From assembly GCF_040564635.1 (NCBI RefSeq), contig NZ_CP159837.1, positions 685,001-749,000 of the forward strand: DNA of 64,000 nucleotides, in the 5' to 3' direction. The translations under genes were made by a program, and so were the position numbers. This stretch comes from Planktothricoides raciborskii GIHE-MW2. GTDB taxonomy: Bacteria; Cyanobacteriota; Cyanobacteriia; Cyanobacteriales; Laspinemataceae. Under the pieces are notes generated by a model that saw only the letters and a list, made by a program, of their open reading frames with translations, was not told the DNA's origin and did no database searches. Positions 26,955-36,103 of this stretch are shown piece after piece. The stretch's first letter is position 1. The number at the start of each line of letters is the position of its first letter.

Positions 26955-27779
26955 TTACGTATCAAACTGTCCAGCATTATCATCCTCATCATCCCGTTGT
27001 GGATCGATGGGCTGATAATCCACATAATCCGTGGGGGTCGGATCGAGATCATCTTCAAAATCCCGCCGATTCGTTGGGGGTTCTTCCGCAGGACTAGGCT
27101 TTCGGCGTCTCGACGGATCTTCTGGTCTGGGACTGGCAGTAGTAGAAGCGCGACGGGAATAATAGGAAGCGTCATCGGTTTCCACAGAAGCTTGCCATTG
27201 CTCAGTTCTCGGATTCATAGAAGGATCTGATGGAGGCCGACGGCGGGGCTGACGATCCGAGTTAGTCGGGCGATCGTAGTCACCACTAGGGCGTCTACTG
27301 CTGCTAGGGCGGCTTGAAGATCGTCTAGGTAGATCATCTTCATAATATGAACTTCGAGACGGACGAGACTCTTGGGTCCCTCGGATGCGACGCCGAGTAA
27401 TCGCCAACTCAGCATCGTAGGGTTCAATTTGATCCAATTCCGCATCGACTCGGTAAACATCGCTCACCGGACGGCGTTCATCAACGATTGGCGCTTGTCG
27501 TCTAGCTTGGGCAGTCGTCACCCCCCGTAAACGAATATTTTCAAAAGCAAAGAAAATCGCCGATCCACCGAGCAGAATTTGCCCGAACTGCATAATCGGA
27601 TCGAAGCGCCATCCGTAAAAGAACAAAATCCCGCCACAGAGTAAAGCCACCGCCGCAAAAAACAGATCGTAATCTCGCGAGAGTTCTGGGCGCCAAGACC
27701 TGACGGCGTACAGCCCTACCCCGCCGATCGCCAGGGCAATGCCCACAATACTCGCTAAGTTAAGACTAAAATTTACCAT
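26955..27779 (-). CDS. ycf66: Ycf66 family protein
   Basis: A 274-residue protein of the family conserved in cyanobacteria and some plastids, function unknown. N-terminal 90 residues carry three hydrophobic segments (LASIVGIALAIGGVGLYAV, DLFFAAVALLCGGILFFYG, MQFGQILLGGSAIFFAFEN). The remainder is hydrophilic, rich in Arg, Ser, Pro and Asp and probably disordered (RRSSSRPSSSRRPSGDYD). GGAG precedes ATG 27779. psbX lies 200 bp upstream on the same strand. Confidence 0.92.
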   Translation of the reverse strand: MVNFSLNLASIVGIALAIGGVGLYAVRSWRPELSRDYDLFFAAVALLCGGILFFYGWRFDPIMQFGQILLGGSAIFFAFENIRLRGVTTAQARRQAPIVDERRPVSDVYRVDAELDQIEPYDAELAITRRRIRGTQESRPSRSSYYEDDLPRRSSSRPSSSRRPSGDYDRPTNSDRQPRRRPPSDPSMNPRTEQWQASVETDDASYYSRRASTTASPRPEDPSRRRKPSPAEEPPTNRRDFEDDLDPTPTDYVDYQPIDPQRDDEDDNAGQFDT

Positions 27780-27980
27780 TGTTTTTCTCCTTTACTTGTC
27801 CTATGTTAGCGAGTGCCAGTTCAAATCAGAAATCCTTTCATAAATCCCTAGCCTGATGCTGACAATTGCATCAGGTTTACGGAAAAATCGAGAAAACCTC
27901 AGACTAGGAGGCTTTGGGCAATAGAGCATAATGGCGCTTCCCAAAGAATCTAGCTGAGGCTTCTAAAGGTTTTGCCCGAT

Positions 27981-28103
27981 TTAAAACCGGCGCTCAATTT
28001 TATCTTTTTGGCTGAGGAAGATTAAGGCAATGGTTGCGGGGATTACCACAATCACAGTACCCCAAAGCAGACTCCAGAAAAAATTGGCCAATGAAGGTGT
28101 CAT
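27981..28103 (-). CDS. psbX: photosystem II protein PsbX
   Basis: A 40-residue single-helix protein, beginning [15 protein letters not shown] and ending KDKIERRF, with one hydrophobic segment ([14 protein letters not shown]). Start, length and the SQKDK tail match PsbX of cyanobacteria, a low-molecular-mass photosystem II subunit near cytochrome b559 and the QB site. AAGGA lies 10 nt upstream of ATG 28103. It is too short for most gene callers. It is followed by a CCTGATGC/GCATCAGG hairpin at 27852-27875. Confidence 0.93.
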   Translation of the reverse strand: MTPSLANFFWSLLWGTVIVVIPATIALIFLSQKDKIERRF

Positions 28104-28465
28104 AGTTATTGATTCCTTAAGAGAACGATTGATTTTTTTCAATTTTAGTTGAATGTTGCTCTGTTGAGAAGTTTATCGTACAGGACTTACGCCTGGATTA
28201 AAATCATATATTTTATGTTATTTTTTATCTGTTATCTGTTATTTTTAAATTCGGCGGGGGAGCGGAGGAGCTTCTGGTGCTGAGGAGACAAAGCCCCCGT
28301 GCTCGATGGGCGACTCGATTGGCGGCTCCCCATCCCTCCGGATCGCTTGCTCCCAAATAACCAATAACAAGTAATTAATAAGTAATAAAAAATAAATCAT
28401 ATTAATCAAAGCCTGATTTTGGTAATATTATTTTTAACAAAACTTAAAAGCTGCGGAAAAAAACG
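28104..28465. other. divergent spacer psbX / yggT
   Basis: Contains TTATCTGTTATTT heptamer-like repeats (about 28218-28246), a GGAG-rich low-complexity part (28252-28290) and AATAACAAGTAATTAATAAG repeats. Should hold promoters of both genes; no extra gene seen. Confidence 0.55.
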
Positions 28466-28750
28466 ATGACACCTGTAACAATAACTGGCTTAATCCTGGG
28501 AATTTTATTCGCCCTGATGACTCTATTATTTATTTTTCGGATTGTGTTAACTTGGTATCCTCAAATTGATTTAAATCAGTTTCCTTTTAGTTTGGTGGCT
28601 TGGCCAACGGAACCTTTTTTAGCGCCAACTAGAAAAATTATTCCCCCTTTAGGCGGTGTGGATATTAGTCCAGTGATTTGGGTGGGAATTTTTAGCTTGT
28701 TACGAGAAATGCTGGTTGGTCAACAAGGGCTGATTACGATGATGCATTAA
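28466..28750 (+). CDS. YggT family membrane protein (YlmG/CCB3-like)
   Basis: A 94-residue protein with two hydrophobic segments: ITGLILGILFALMTLLFIFRIVLTWYP and ISPVIWVGIFSLLREML. The motif LVAWPTEPFLAPTRKIIPP is diagnostic of YggT. Cyanobacterial and plastid homologues (YlmG, CCB3) are linked to cell division, nucleoid distribution and heme attachment to cytochrome b6; which role applies here cannot be read from the sequence. A large palindrome (28775-28825) follows the stop by 25 bp. Confidence 0.9.
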   Translation: MTPVTITGLILGILFALMTLLFIFRIVLTWYPQIDLNQFPFSLVAWPTEPFLAPTRKIIPPLGGVDISPVIWVGIFSLLREMLVGQQGLITMMH

Positions 28751-28774
28751 ATGCATTAATAAGAATTACCCATT

Positions 28775-28825
28775 AACTATACCTAGGAGTTGGTGGGCAA
28801 TGCCCACCAACTCCTAGGTATAGTT
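28775..28825. repeat. perfect 25-bp palindrome with 1-nt centre
   Basis: 28775-28799 (AACTATACCTAGGAGTTGG...) is the exact reverse complement of 28801-28825. No T tract on the plus strand. A possible transcript-end hairpin of yggT or a mobile palindrome. Confidence 0.95.
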
Positions 28826-28975
28826 TGATTAGCCAATATTGGCGGTGGCGTAATTTATGATAAAAATTTAACCAGATATATTTCTGATAATCTTGATAGA
28901 TATAACCTAAAATAAATATATGCTAAAAAATTACATTACAGCGGTTTTGTGAATTAATCAAGGCTCGAAAAAACT

Positions 28976-29003
28976 GTAGAGGCAATTCGCGAATTGCCTC
29001 TAC
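28976..29003. repeat. 28-bp perfect palindrome, GTAGAGGC family
   Basis: GTAGAGGCAATTCG followed by its exact reverse complement, no loop. Related by its ends (GTAGRGGC...GCCYCTAC) to 33534-33560 and 53293-53320. The rest of the 28751-29265 spacer is AT-rich (AATAAATAAAT runs) and contains a TTACAGCGGTTTT sequence at 28936 that resembles one end of the element at 50177-50322. Confidence 0.95.
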
Positions 29004-29186
29004 ATAACATAATAAATAATAAATAAATAAATAAATCAATAAATAATAAATTAATTTATTATTTATTGGTTATTAAAATGACAATATTTGGGAAAAATAT
29101 TGAAATATTTTAATCTATTGGCGTTATAAACCTTACATTGTGGCCTGCAAAAACATGGATGGCAATGAAAATAAAATTATTTATTG

Positions 29187-29242
29187 TAAAAAAAATCAAT
29201 AAAAAGGGTTTTAGATTTATTATAAGATCCTTTTTATTGATT
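29187..29242 (-). terminator. rho-independent terminator of accC
   Basis: Read on the minus strand, AATCAATAAAAAGG pairs with CCTTTTTATTGATT (14 bp, 21-nt loop) and is followed by TTTTTT. It lies just past the accC stop. Confidence 0.85.
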
Positions 29243-29265
29243 GTGATGCTTTTTCTGCCAAGATG

Positions 29266-30615
29266 TTAACTCTTATTCATCATGTTTTCCACAAAGTTGG
29301 TGTAAACTTCCCCAGCTAAGAAATCTGGCTCTTCGAGGATTTTTTGATGAAATGTAATGGTTGTGGGTAATCCCGTGATGGCGCATTCTCTTAAGGCGCG
29401 TTTCATCCGTTTAATTGCCGCAGGGCGATCGGGACCCCAGACAATTAGTTTAGCAATTAAAGAGTCATAATAAGGGGGGATTTCATAGTCGGTGTAAACG
29501 TGAGAATCCCAACGGACTCCTGGCCCTCCCGGTGGTAAAAAGCCGGTGATTCTTCCGGGATGAGGGCGGAAGTTGCGATCGGGATCTTCGGCGTTAATCC
29601 GACATTCGATCGCATGACCTGTCAGGTTTACTTGGTCTTGGGTGACTTGTAATTTTTCCCCTTGGGCAACGCGAATTTGCTCGGCAATTAAATCAAATCC
29701 AGAAATTACTTCTGTAACCGGGTGTTCTACTTGAATCCGAGTATTCATTTCCATGAAATAAAAATGACCGGAACTATCTAAGAGAAATTCCACCGTACCG
29801 GCGCCGGTATAACCAATGGATTTGGCTGCTAATACCGCCGCCCGACCCATTTTTTGCCGTAATTTTGGCGTTAACGCTGGACTAGGGGATTCTTCTAAGA
29901 GTTTTTGATGTCGGCGTTGAATGGAACAGTCCCGTTCACCCAGGTGTATGACATTGCCGTAGTTGTCAGCGAGGATTTGAAATTCAATATGACGAGGGCG
30001 ATCGATAAATTTTTCCATATAAAGCCCAGGATTACCAAAAGCGGCTTGGGCTTCCCCTTGGGCAGCGGCAAATAACTTACCGAGTTCATCGGCAGACTTG
30101 ACCAAACGCATCCCCCGACCACCCCCCCCAGCGGTGGCTTTCAGCATCACAGGATAACCAATTTCTCTCGCGAGTTCTTCGGCTTCGGCCATATCCGTCA
30201 GCAATCCCTGACTACCGGGAACTGTGGGAACTCCGGCTTTTTGCATGGTTTTCTTTGCCGTGGATTTATCCCCCATTGCCAGAATTGCTTCAGGAGTAGG
30301 GCCAATAAAGGCAATTTGGTGATCCGCGCAAATTTCCGCAAACCGAGCATTTTCCGCTAAAAAGCCATAGCCCGGGTGAATCGCCGAGGCGTTATGGGTT
30401 AAGGCGGCGGCAATAATATTGGGAATATTGAGATAACTTTTACTACTGGGTGCTTCACCGATACAAACCGCTTCATCCGCCAATTGAACATGGAGCGCTT
30501 GACGGTCAATAGTGGAATGAACAGCAACCGTAGCAATTCCCATTTCCTCACAACTGCGAAGAATACGAAGCGCGATTTCCCCTCGATTGGCGATAAGAAT
30601 TTTGTCAAATTTCAT
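29266..30615 (-). CDS. accC: biotin carboxylase subunit of acetyl-CoA carboxylase
   Basis: Carboxylates biotin on AccB with ATP and bicarbonate, the first step of fatty-acid synthesis. 449 residues, the normal length. The ATP-grasp fold is complete: [11 protein letters not shown] at the start, [10 protein letters not shown] glycine loop (about 163-172), [32 protein letters not shown]-type catalytic segment (here [15 protein letters not shown]) and the C-terminal ECRINAEDP. It stands alone with its own terminator. accB and the carboxyltransferase genes are not in the window, as is usual in cyanobacteria. Confidence 0.97.
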   Translation of the reverse strand: MKFDKILIANRGEIALRILRSCEEMGIATVAVHSTIDRQALHVQLADEAVCIGEAPSSKSYLNIPNIIAAALTHNASAIHPGYGFLAENARFAEICADHQIAFIGPTPEAILAMGDKSTAKKTMQKAGVPTVPGSQGLLTDMAEAEELAREIGYPVMLKATAGGGGRGMRLVKSADELGKLFAAAQGEAQAAFGNPGLYMEKFIDRPRHIEFQILADNYGNVIHLGERDCSIQRRHQKLLEESPSPALTPKLRQKMGRAAVLAAKSIGYTGAGTVEFLLDSSGHFYFMEMNTRIQVEHPVTEVISGFDLIAEQIRVAQGEKLQVTQDQVNLTGHAIECRINAEDPDRNFRPHPGRITGFLPPGGPGVRWDSHVYTDYEIPPYYDSLIAKLIVWGPDRPAAIKRMKRALRECAITGLPTTITFHQKILEEPDFLAGEVYTNFVENMMNKS

Positions 30616-30813
30616 TTATTCACTGTCCCCTCGCTCATAATGTCAAACTGATTATCGTATCATGGCAGGGGAGCGGGGGAGCGGATGGTGCGGATGGTGC
30701 GGGGGAGTGGAGGGGCAGGGAAGGCGTTTACGGATAACTAATATTTTTTTCAGATTTTTTTCAGAAAAAGTCTTGCGTTGTCTTGAGTGAATGTGATATA
30801 TTAGTTAAGCCAT

Positions 30814-30895
30814 GCGGATATGGTGGAACTGGTAGACACGCACGCTTGAGGGGCGTGTGGGGAGACCCTTGCGAGTTCGAGTCTCGCTATCCGCA
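30814..30895 (+). tRNA. tRNA-Leu (GAG)
   Basis: Acceptor stem GCGGATA (30814-30820) pairs with TATCCGC (30888-30894), discriminator A. Anticodon stem CACGC/GCGTG with loop TTGAGGG gives anticodon GAG. A long variable arm marks a class II tRNA. CCA is not encoded. Followed immediately by a strong terminator. Confidence 0.97.
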
Positions 30896-30896
30896 T

Positions 30897-30940
30897 AATC
30901 CCTAAAGCTTTATACATAAGGCTTTAGGGATTTTTTTTCT
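30897..30940 (+). terminator. terminator of tRNA-Leu
   Basis: AATCCCTAAAGC (30897-30908) and GCTTTAGGGATT (30921-30932) pair perfectly and are followed by a run of T residues. Confidence 0.95.
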
Positions 30941-31124
30941 GTGTATTTGATCTGGTTGGACGTAGGGGGAATTTTTTCATGTTCGATTTGTATGGCGATG
31001 GGATTCTATGGCGATGGGAAATGTTCTTTAATAAGAGATGACAGATAACAGATATTTAATAAAATTAATTGCCGAAAGATGATAGGATGTGCCATTGGCA
31101 GTAGGTAATTTGGGCAAGGGGAAA

Positions 31125-32003
31125 ATGCCAAAAATTTGGGAATTAGATTTTTATTCTCGACCGATTTTAGATGAGAACGGTAAGAAAGTCTGGGAAGTGC
31201 TTTTGTGTGAAACTCCGGTGGTGATTTCACAAGATGCTCCTTTATTTCGGTTTAGTAAGTTTTGTCCGAGTACCGAGGTGAATTCGATTTGGCTGCAAGG
31301 GGCGATCGCAGAGGCGATCGCGGCTGCTCCGATTCCACCCACAGCGATTCGCTTTTTCCGGCAGCAGATGAAAAATATGATTACCAAGTCTTGTCAAGAT
31401 TTGGGCATTGATGCGGTGCCGTCTCGCCGGACGATCGCGCTGCAAGGGTGGCTGGAAGAACGCATGGCACAAGTTTATCCTCAAGATCCAAATTACCAAG
31501 CGGCAGCACCGACGGCATCGGTGCGAATGGAGTCAGCCCCGGCATCTCTGCTACCGGATGCTTTGTTGGGCGAAAAATGGGCTTTTGTGAGTTTGGCGGT
31601 AAGTGATTTCGCCGATTTAAATGAATGGGATATTGGGTTTGGGGAGGTTTTCCCAATTTTAGGGGAAAAAAGTTTGGTGCCGGAGTTGACCCCTGAAAGT
31701 CGCATTCCGGGAGTGATTATTTTTTCTTCACGGGCGACGGCTTTGGCTGCGTGGATGTCTGGCTTAGATTTGGCCTTTTTGTCCATACAGCAAGAACGAC
31801 CAGCCCGATTATTCCTGGAAACTGGAGGGTGCGATCGCTGGATTTTAGCGAATATTGTCAATGCTCAAACTCTGTCGGAAGCCCAGGGATTTTTGGCGGC
31901 TAAGGAAAAAGCCCAGCAAGTGCATTTTCTGGCGGTTCAATCTAATCCAGAGTCGGCATCTTTTGCGGGATTTTGGCTGTTAAAGCAAATTAAACTGCCT
32001 TAA
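31125..32003 (+). CDS. Tab2-family RNA-binding protein
   Basis: A 292-residue homologue of Chlamydomonas Tab2 and Arabidopsis ATAB2, which bind psaB mRNA leaders and are needed for photosystem I synthesis. Family segments: IWELDFYSRPI at the N-terminus, TPVVISQDAPLF, RFFRQQMKNMI, PSRRTIALQGWLEER, and the C-terminal FLAAKEKAQQVHFLAVQ and FAGFWLL. ATG 31125 with a GGGG-rich ribosome-binding site is preferred to GTG 31089. Single gene. Confidence 0.88.
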   Translation: MPKIWELDFYSRPILDENGKKVWEVLLCETPVVISQDAPLFRFSKFCPSTEVNSIWLQGAIAEAIAAAPIPPTAIRFFRQQMKNMITKSCQDLGIDAVPSRRTIALQGWLEERMAQVYPQDPNYQAAAPTASVRMESAPASLLPDALLGEKWAFVSLAVSDFADLNEWDIGFGEVFPILGEKSLVPELTPESRIPGVIIFSSRATALAAWMSGLDLAFLSIQQERPARLFLETGGCDRWILANIVNAQTLSEAQGFLAAKEKAQQVHFLAVQSNPESASFAGFWLLKQIKLP

Positions 32004-32007
32004 TTTG

Positions 32008-32104
32008 GTGCGTTACGGCAGGCTGGTGAATTTTGTTGATAGTTCATAAATAAATTTGTAAATAAATTTGTAAATAAATTTGTTTGGCCTGCCAAACGCA
32101 CCCT
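32008..32104. repeat. GGTGCGTT...AACGCACC hairpin around AAATAAATTTGT repeats
   Basis: GGTGCGTTACGGCAGGC (about 32008) and GCCTGCCAAACGCACC (about 32087-32102) face each other across three AAATAAATTTGT units. The GGTGCGTTACG core is a common dispersed repeat of cyanobacteria and also occurs at about 15113-15145. Confidence 0.75.
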
Positions 32105-32199
32105 CCCTCTACTATCTCTACATAAAGCGTGGCGATTCGTGATTAATTAATCATCGGTTTTATAAGTGGTTTGGTACTCCCAAGGAAATAGGAGAAGTC

Positions 32200-33513
32200 A
32201 TGGGGTCTGGTAGTTTACATTCGGAAGAACTGGCGATCGCTTTACTAGAACTGGCGCAACGGTCGGGGGCTGAAGCCGCCGAGGTTTTACAGTCTCGATC
32301 GCACTGTAGCCCGGTGTTTTTCGAGGCCAACCGGCTGAAAGAATTGCAAAGTTCTGAGTCAGAAGGGACAGCCTTACGAGTTTGGCGCAATAGTCGTCCG
32401 GGTATTGCGGTGGCTTATGGCCCAGTCAACCCACAAGTGTTAGTGGATCGGGCTTTGAGTCTGAGTGAACTGAATCAACCGGAAACTATTGAACTGACTC
32501 AGGGAACCACGATCGCTTATGCGGATGATGGTAAAGCGGTGCTGGTGGAACAGTTACTCAGTTGGGGGAAAGAGGCGATCCTGCGAGTCCGAGAAGTTTA
32601 CCCCGATGTCCTCTGTACCGTTGATTGTGACTGTGAATTAGAAAGCACTCGTTTAATTAACTCTCTCGGTTTAGATGTTCGTCACCAAGATACAACCCTC
32701 CACTTTGCTATGTCTGTGGACTGGGTGCGCGGCGATGATTTTTTAACCGCCAGCGATGGTATTTCCACACGGGGTGATTTAGATCCCCAGGCGATCGCCA
32801 ATCAGATTATCCAACGCTTAGACTGGGCACAAGAGAATGTCGAACCTTGTAGCGGACGGGTGCCGATTTTATTTACCTCTAAAGCGGCAGATATGTTGTG
32901 GGGGACGTTGCACGCGGCGTTAAATGGCAAACGAGTGCTCGAGGGTTCCTCTCCCTGGAGTGAATACAAGGGCACCCAGGTGACTCACGAGGCAATTACC
33001 ATTTCCCAAGAACCGGATATCGGCCCATTTAGTTGTCCTTTTGATGATGAGGGCACGCCAACTCAGCATCTTGTGTTTATTCAAGATGGGGTATTGCAAA
33101 ATTTTTATTGCGATCGCACCACGGGCAGACTACTGGGTCAACAGACTACGGGCAATGGGTTTCGCCCTGGGTTGGGCAGTTATCCCACCCCCGGTCTATT
33201 TAATTGGTTAGTGAAACCAGGCGATCGCTCTTTCATGGATTTAATCGCCGAACTTGAAGATGGCATCATTGTGGATCAAATCCTCGGCGGTGGTGCAGGT
33301 ATTTCTGGGGATTTTTCTATCAATGTGGACTTAGGCTATCGGGTGAAAAAAGGCCAAATCATTGGCCGAGTCAAAGACACAATGGTAGCAGGAAATGTCT
33401 ACACCGCTTTAAAGCAATTGATGCAACTGGGTGCTGACGCGGAATGGAATGGGTCTTGTTACACCCCTTCATTAATTGTCGGCGGTTTATCAGTCACCGG
33501 GCGGCAACTATAA
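32200..33513 (+). CDS. pmbA: TldD/PmbA-family protein, PmbA (TldE) type
   Basis: A 437-residue member of the TldD/TldE family, whose heterodimer trims and matures peptides such as microcins in Enterobacteria. The HExxxH zinc site of TldD is absent and the sequence follows PmbA: N-terminal GAEAAEV, a central LFTSKAADML-like segment and the C-terminal GGAGISGDFSINVDLGYRVKKGQIIGRVKDTMVAGN. It therefore needs a TldD partner, which is not in the window. AGGAG lies 8 nt before ATG 32200. Confidence 0.92.
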   Translation: MGSGSLHSEELAIALLELAQRSGAEAAEVLQSRSHCSPVFFEANRLKELQSSESEGTALRVWRNSRPGIAVAYGPVNPQVLVDRALSLSELNQPETIELTQGTTIAYADDGKAVLVEQLLSWGKEAILRVREVYPDVLCTVDCDCELESTRLINSLGLDVRHQDTTLHFAMSVDWVRGDDFLTASDGISTRGDLDPQAIANQIIQRLDWAQENVEPCSGRVPILFTSKAADMLWGTLHAALNGKRVLEGSSPWSEYKGTQVTHEAITISQEPDIGPFSCPFDDEGTPTQHLVFIQDGVLQNFYCDRTTGRLLGQQTTGNGFRPGLGSYPTPGLFNWLVKPGDRSFMDLIAELEDGIIVDQILGGGAGISGDFSINVDLGYRVKKGQIIGRVKDTMVAGNVYTALKQLMQLGADAEWNGSCYTPSLIVGGLSVTGRQL

Positions 33514-33533
33514 AGTTATTGGTAGGAGCGCCA

Positions 33534-33567
33534 GTAGGGGCGAGAAAGCTTTCTCGCCCCGATTTTT
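33534..33567 (+). terminator. 24-bp perfect palindrome with T tract after pmbA
   Basis: GGGGCGAGAAAGCTTTCTCGCCCC (33537-33560) is a perfect palindrome preceded by GTA and followed by GATTTTTTA. It works as a terminator shape and by its ends belongs to the GTAGGGGC palindrome family. Confidence 0.85.
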
Positions 33568-33616
33568 TATTTTTTGATGATTGGTTACTGATGATTGCAT
33601 GGCTGGGGCAAGCTTC

Positions 33617-33677
33617 TTTATTCGTTATTGGTGATTAGTTATTTACCCTAAATAACTAATCACCAATAACGAATAAA
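33617..33677. repeat. 29-bp perfect inverted repeat of STRR heptamers, 3-nt loop
   Basis: Arms 33617-33645 and 33649-33677 around CCC are exact complements. The arms are built from TTATTGG/TGATTAG-type heptamers. The remainder of the 33514-33867 spacer should contain the psaD promoter and leader. Confidence 0.95.
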
Positions 33678-33867
33678 TAATCAAAATAATTAACAATTCT
33701 TAATTGTTTTGAGGAATTTTCGGGCAATTTAGTAATATTACTTAGTCTATTCGGCCAATTACTTAAAGAAGTGTAACAGTTCTTGACAAAGTAGGGAGAC
33801 TCGGTAACGCTCGGTGATAACATTCGATGAAAATTGCGTAAAAATTTTTGGCAAGCGAGAACCATCT

Positions 33868-34296
33868 ATGGCAGAAACCCTGACAGGACAACCTCCAAAG
33901 TTCGGTGGCAGCACCGGCGGCTTGTTGAGCAAAGCAACCCGTGAAGAAAAATATGCAATCACTTGGACTAGCAAAAAAGAACAAGTGTTTGAAATGCCCA
34001 CAGGCGGCGCGGCAATTATGAATGAAGGGGAAAACCTTCTTTATGTCGCCCGTAAAGAGCACGCTTTGGCTTTGGGTACTCAATTGCGTACCAAATTCAA
34101 GCCCAAAATCGAGGATTACAAAATCTATCGGATTTATCCCAGTGGAGAAACCGAGTATCTCCATCCCAAGGATGGCGTGTTCCCCGAAAAAGTGAACGAA
34201 GGTCGTCCCTATGTAGGTAAGATCGATCGCAAGATTGGCAACAATCCCGAACCTGCCACACTGAAGTTCAGCGGCAAAAATCCTTACGACGCCTAG
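33868..34296 (+). CDS. psaD: photosystem I subunit PsaD
   Basis: Stromal (cytosolic) subunit II of photosystem I, docking site for ferredoxin. 142 residues, family length. Typical segments: [54 protein letters not shown]-like and [16 protein letters not shown]-like. The frame is open upstream to 33814, but ATG 33868 fits known PsaD N-termini. A strong hairpin follows (34349-34376). The next gene is trpE, the same order as psaD-trpE in Synechocystis. Confidence 0.98.
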   Translation: MAETLTGQPPKFGGSTGGLLSKATREEKYAITWTSKKEQVFEMPTGGAAIMNEGENLLYVARKEHALALGTQLRTKFKPKIEDYKIYRIYPSGETEYLHPKDGVFPEKVNEGRPYVGKIDRKIGNNPEPATLKFSGKNPYDA

Positions 34297-34348
34297 TTGT
34301 TTGGCCGATCGCCTAGTTCTACTGACAAATCCTTTGTCATAAACCGTG

Positions 34349-34376
34349 GGAAGGTAGCACAGTTGTGCTACCTTCC
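34349..34376 (+). terminator. hairpin after psaD
   Basis: GGAAGGTAGCACA and TGTGCTACCTTCC (13-bp perfect arms, 2-nt loop), then TTATTGTTAT. Likely ends the abundant psaD mRNA. Confidence 0.85.
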
Positions 34377-34390
34377 TTATTGTTATGCCG

Positions 34391-34506
34391 TCGTTATGCC
34401 GTCAATAACTAATAACTAATAAATAATAAATAATAAATAATAAATAATAAATAATAAATAATAAATAATAAATAACAAATAATAGCTAATAACTAATAAC
34501 TAATAT
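34391..34506. repeat. STRR array, TAAATAA heptamers
   Basis: A run of more than ten AATAATA/TAAATAA heptamers with AATAACT units on both ends, filling the psaD-trpE spacer. Confidence 0.95.
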
Positions 34507-34526
34507 TCTCCGTTACCTGTCAAATT

Positions 34527-36074
34527 ATGATTTTTCCTGAATTTTCCGAATTCTCTCATCTAGCCACACAAGGTAATTTTGTGCCGGTGTATCAAGAGTG
34601 GGTGGCAGATTTGGATACCCCAGTTTCTGCTTGGTATAAGGTTTGTGCCGGTCAGCCCTACAGCTTTCTGTTGGAATCCGTCGAAGGTGGCGAAAAAATT
34701 GGCCGCTATAGTTTTTTAGGTTGCGATCCTTTGTGGATTTTATCCGCCAAAGGCAATCAAACGACGAAAACTTATCGGGGTGGTAAGGAGGAAATCTTTT
34801 CCGGGGATCCGTTTGTGGTGCTGACTGACTGCCTGAAATCGATCGCCCCTGTGAAGTTACCCCAGTTACCCCCTGGAGTTGGTGGTTTGTTTGGCTTTTG
34901 GGGATATGAACTGATTCGGTGGATGGAACCCAGAGTCCCGGTTGATCCAGCCCAAGAGAATGATTTACCTGATGGGTTGTGGATGCAGGTAGATAATTTG
35001 TTGATTTTTGACCAAGTGAAGCGGAAAATTTGGGCGATCGCCTTCGCGGATTTACGGGATCCAGCGGTATCCCTCCAGGAAGCTTATCAACAAGCGTGCG
35101 ATCGGGTGAAAACTCTGGTCAATAAATTGCAAATGCCCCTCTCTACGGAGGACACGGTGCTAGAGTGGAAACCCCCCCGGAGTCAGGGAAATCCGTCTTC
35201 CCCAGGGGAAGCGGACTATCTCTATACCAGCAATATCTCCAAAGAGCAATTCTGTCAAAATGTCCTAAAAGCCAAAGACTACATCAAAGCAGGGGATATT
35301 TTCCAAGTAGTAATTTCCCAGCGGCTATCAACGGAATTCAGCGGCGATCCGTTTGCCCTCTATCGTTCTTTGCGCTTAATTAATCCTTCCCCGTACATGG
35401 GATATTTTCACTTCAAAGATTGGCAAATTATTGGCTCATCCCCGGAAGTGATGGTAAAAGCCGAAAATGCACCGGGCAAAGGTAAAATAGCTTCCCTGCG
35501 TCCGATCGCGGGCACCCGACCACGGGGGCAAACTCCCCAGGAAGATGCGGCATTAGCGGAAGACTTACTCCAAGACCCCAAGGAAATTGCCGAGCACGTC
35601 ATGTTAGTAGACTTGGGGCGCAATGACCTGGGACGAGTCTGCGTGAAAGGGTCGGTGAAAGTTGATGAATTAATGGTGATTGAGCGTTATTCTCATGTCA
35701 TGCATATTGTGAGTAACGTAGTCGGACAGCTTGAAGAGAGTAAAACCGCATGGGATTTACTCAAAGCCTGTTTTCCAGCGGGAACCGTCAGCGGCGCCCC
35801 CAAAATTCGAGCCATGGAAATTATCAATGAGTTAGAACCTTGTCGTCGGGGTCCTTATTCTGGGGTTTATGGCTATTACGATTTTGAGGGTCAACTGAAT
35901 ACGGCGATCGCCATTAGAACGATGGTCGTCCGGGCAAACGACCAAGGCAAACTCACCGTATCGGTGCAAGCGGGGGCTGGTTTAGTTGCGGACTCTGACC
36001 CAGAGAAAGAATACGAAGAAACCCTCAATAAAGCCAGAGGGTTACTTGAAGCGATTCGCTGTCTAGTTCGTTAA
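34527..36074 (+). CDS. trpE: anthranilate synthase component I
   Basis: Converts chorismate and ammonia to anthranilate, the first step of tryptophan synthesis. 515 residues. The N-terminal feedback region has LLESVEGGEKIGRYSFLG (the LLES tryptophan-binding motif). The C-terminal chorismate-binding domain has GDIFQVVISQR, PSPYMGYF, SSPEVMVK, IAGTRPRG, DLGRNDLGRV, PAGTVSGAPKIRAMEII and QAGAGLVADS. The TrpG partner is elsewhere. It follows psaD, separated by a heptamer array. Confidence 0.96.
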   Translation: MIFPEFSEFSHLATQGNFVPVYQEWVADLDTPVSAWYKVCAGQPYSFLLESVEGGEKIGRYSFLGCDPLWILSAKGNQTTKTYRGGKEEIFSGDPFVVLTDCLKSIAPVKLPQLPPGVGGLFGFWGYELIRWMEPRVPVDPAQENDLPDGLWMQVDNLLIFDQVKRKIWAIAFADLRDPAVSLQEAYQQACDRVKTLVNKLQMPLSTEDTVLEWKPPRSQGNPSSPGEADYLYTSNISKEQFCQNVLKAKDYIKAGDIFQVVISQRLSTEFSGDPFALYRSLRLINPSPYMGYFHFKDWQIIGSSPEVMVKAENAPGKGKIASLRPIAGTRPRGQTPQEDAALAEDLLQDPKEIAEHVMLVDLGRNDLGRVCVKGSVKVDELMVIERYSHVMHIVSNVVGQLEESKTAWDLLKACFPAGTVSGAPKIRAMEIINELEPCRRGPYSGVYGYYDFEGQLNTAIAIRTMVVRANDQGKLTVSVQAGAGLVADSDPEKEYEETLNKARGLLEAIRCLVR

Positions 36075-36103
36075 CTTAACTGATTCTGATGCGGATTCTG
36101 AGG

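Noticed and set aside
34391-34506. Possible replication origin because of AT-rich iterons
   Set aside because: The heptamers match STRR arrays found at many sites in the window; no DnaA boxes or dnaA/dnaN genes nearby.
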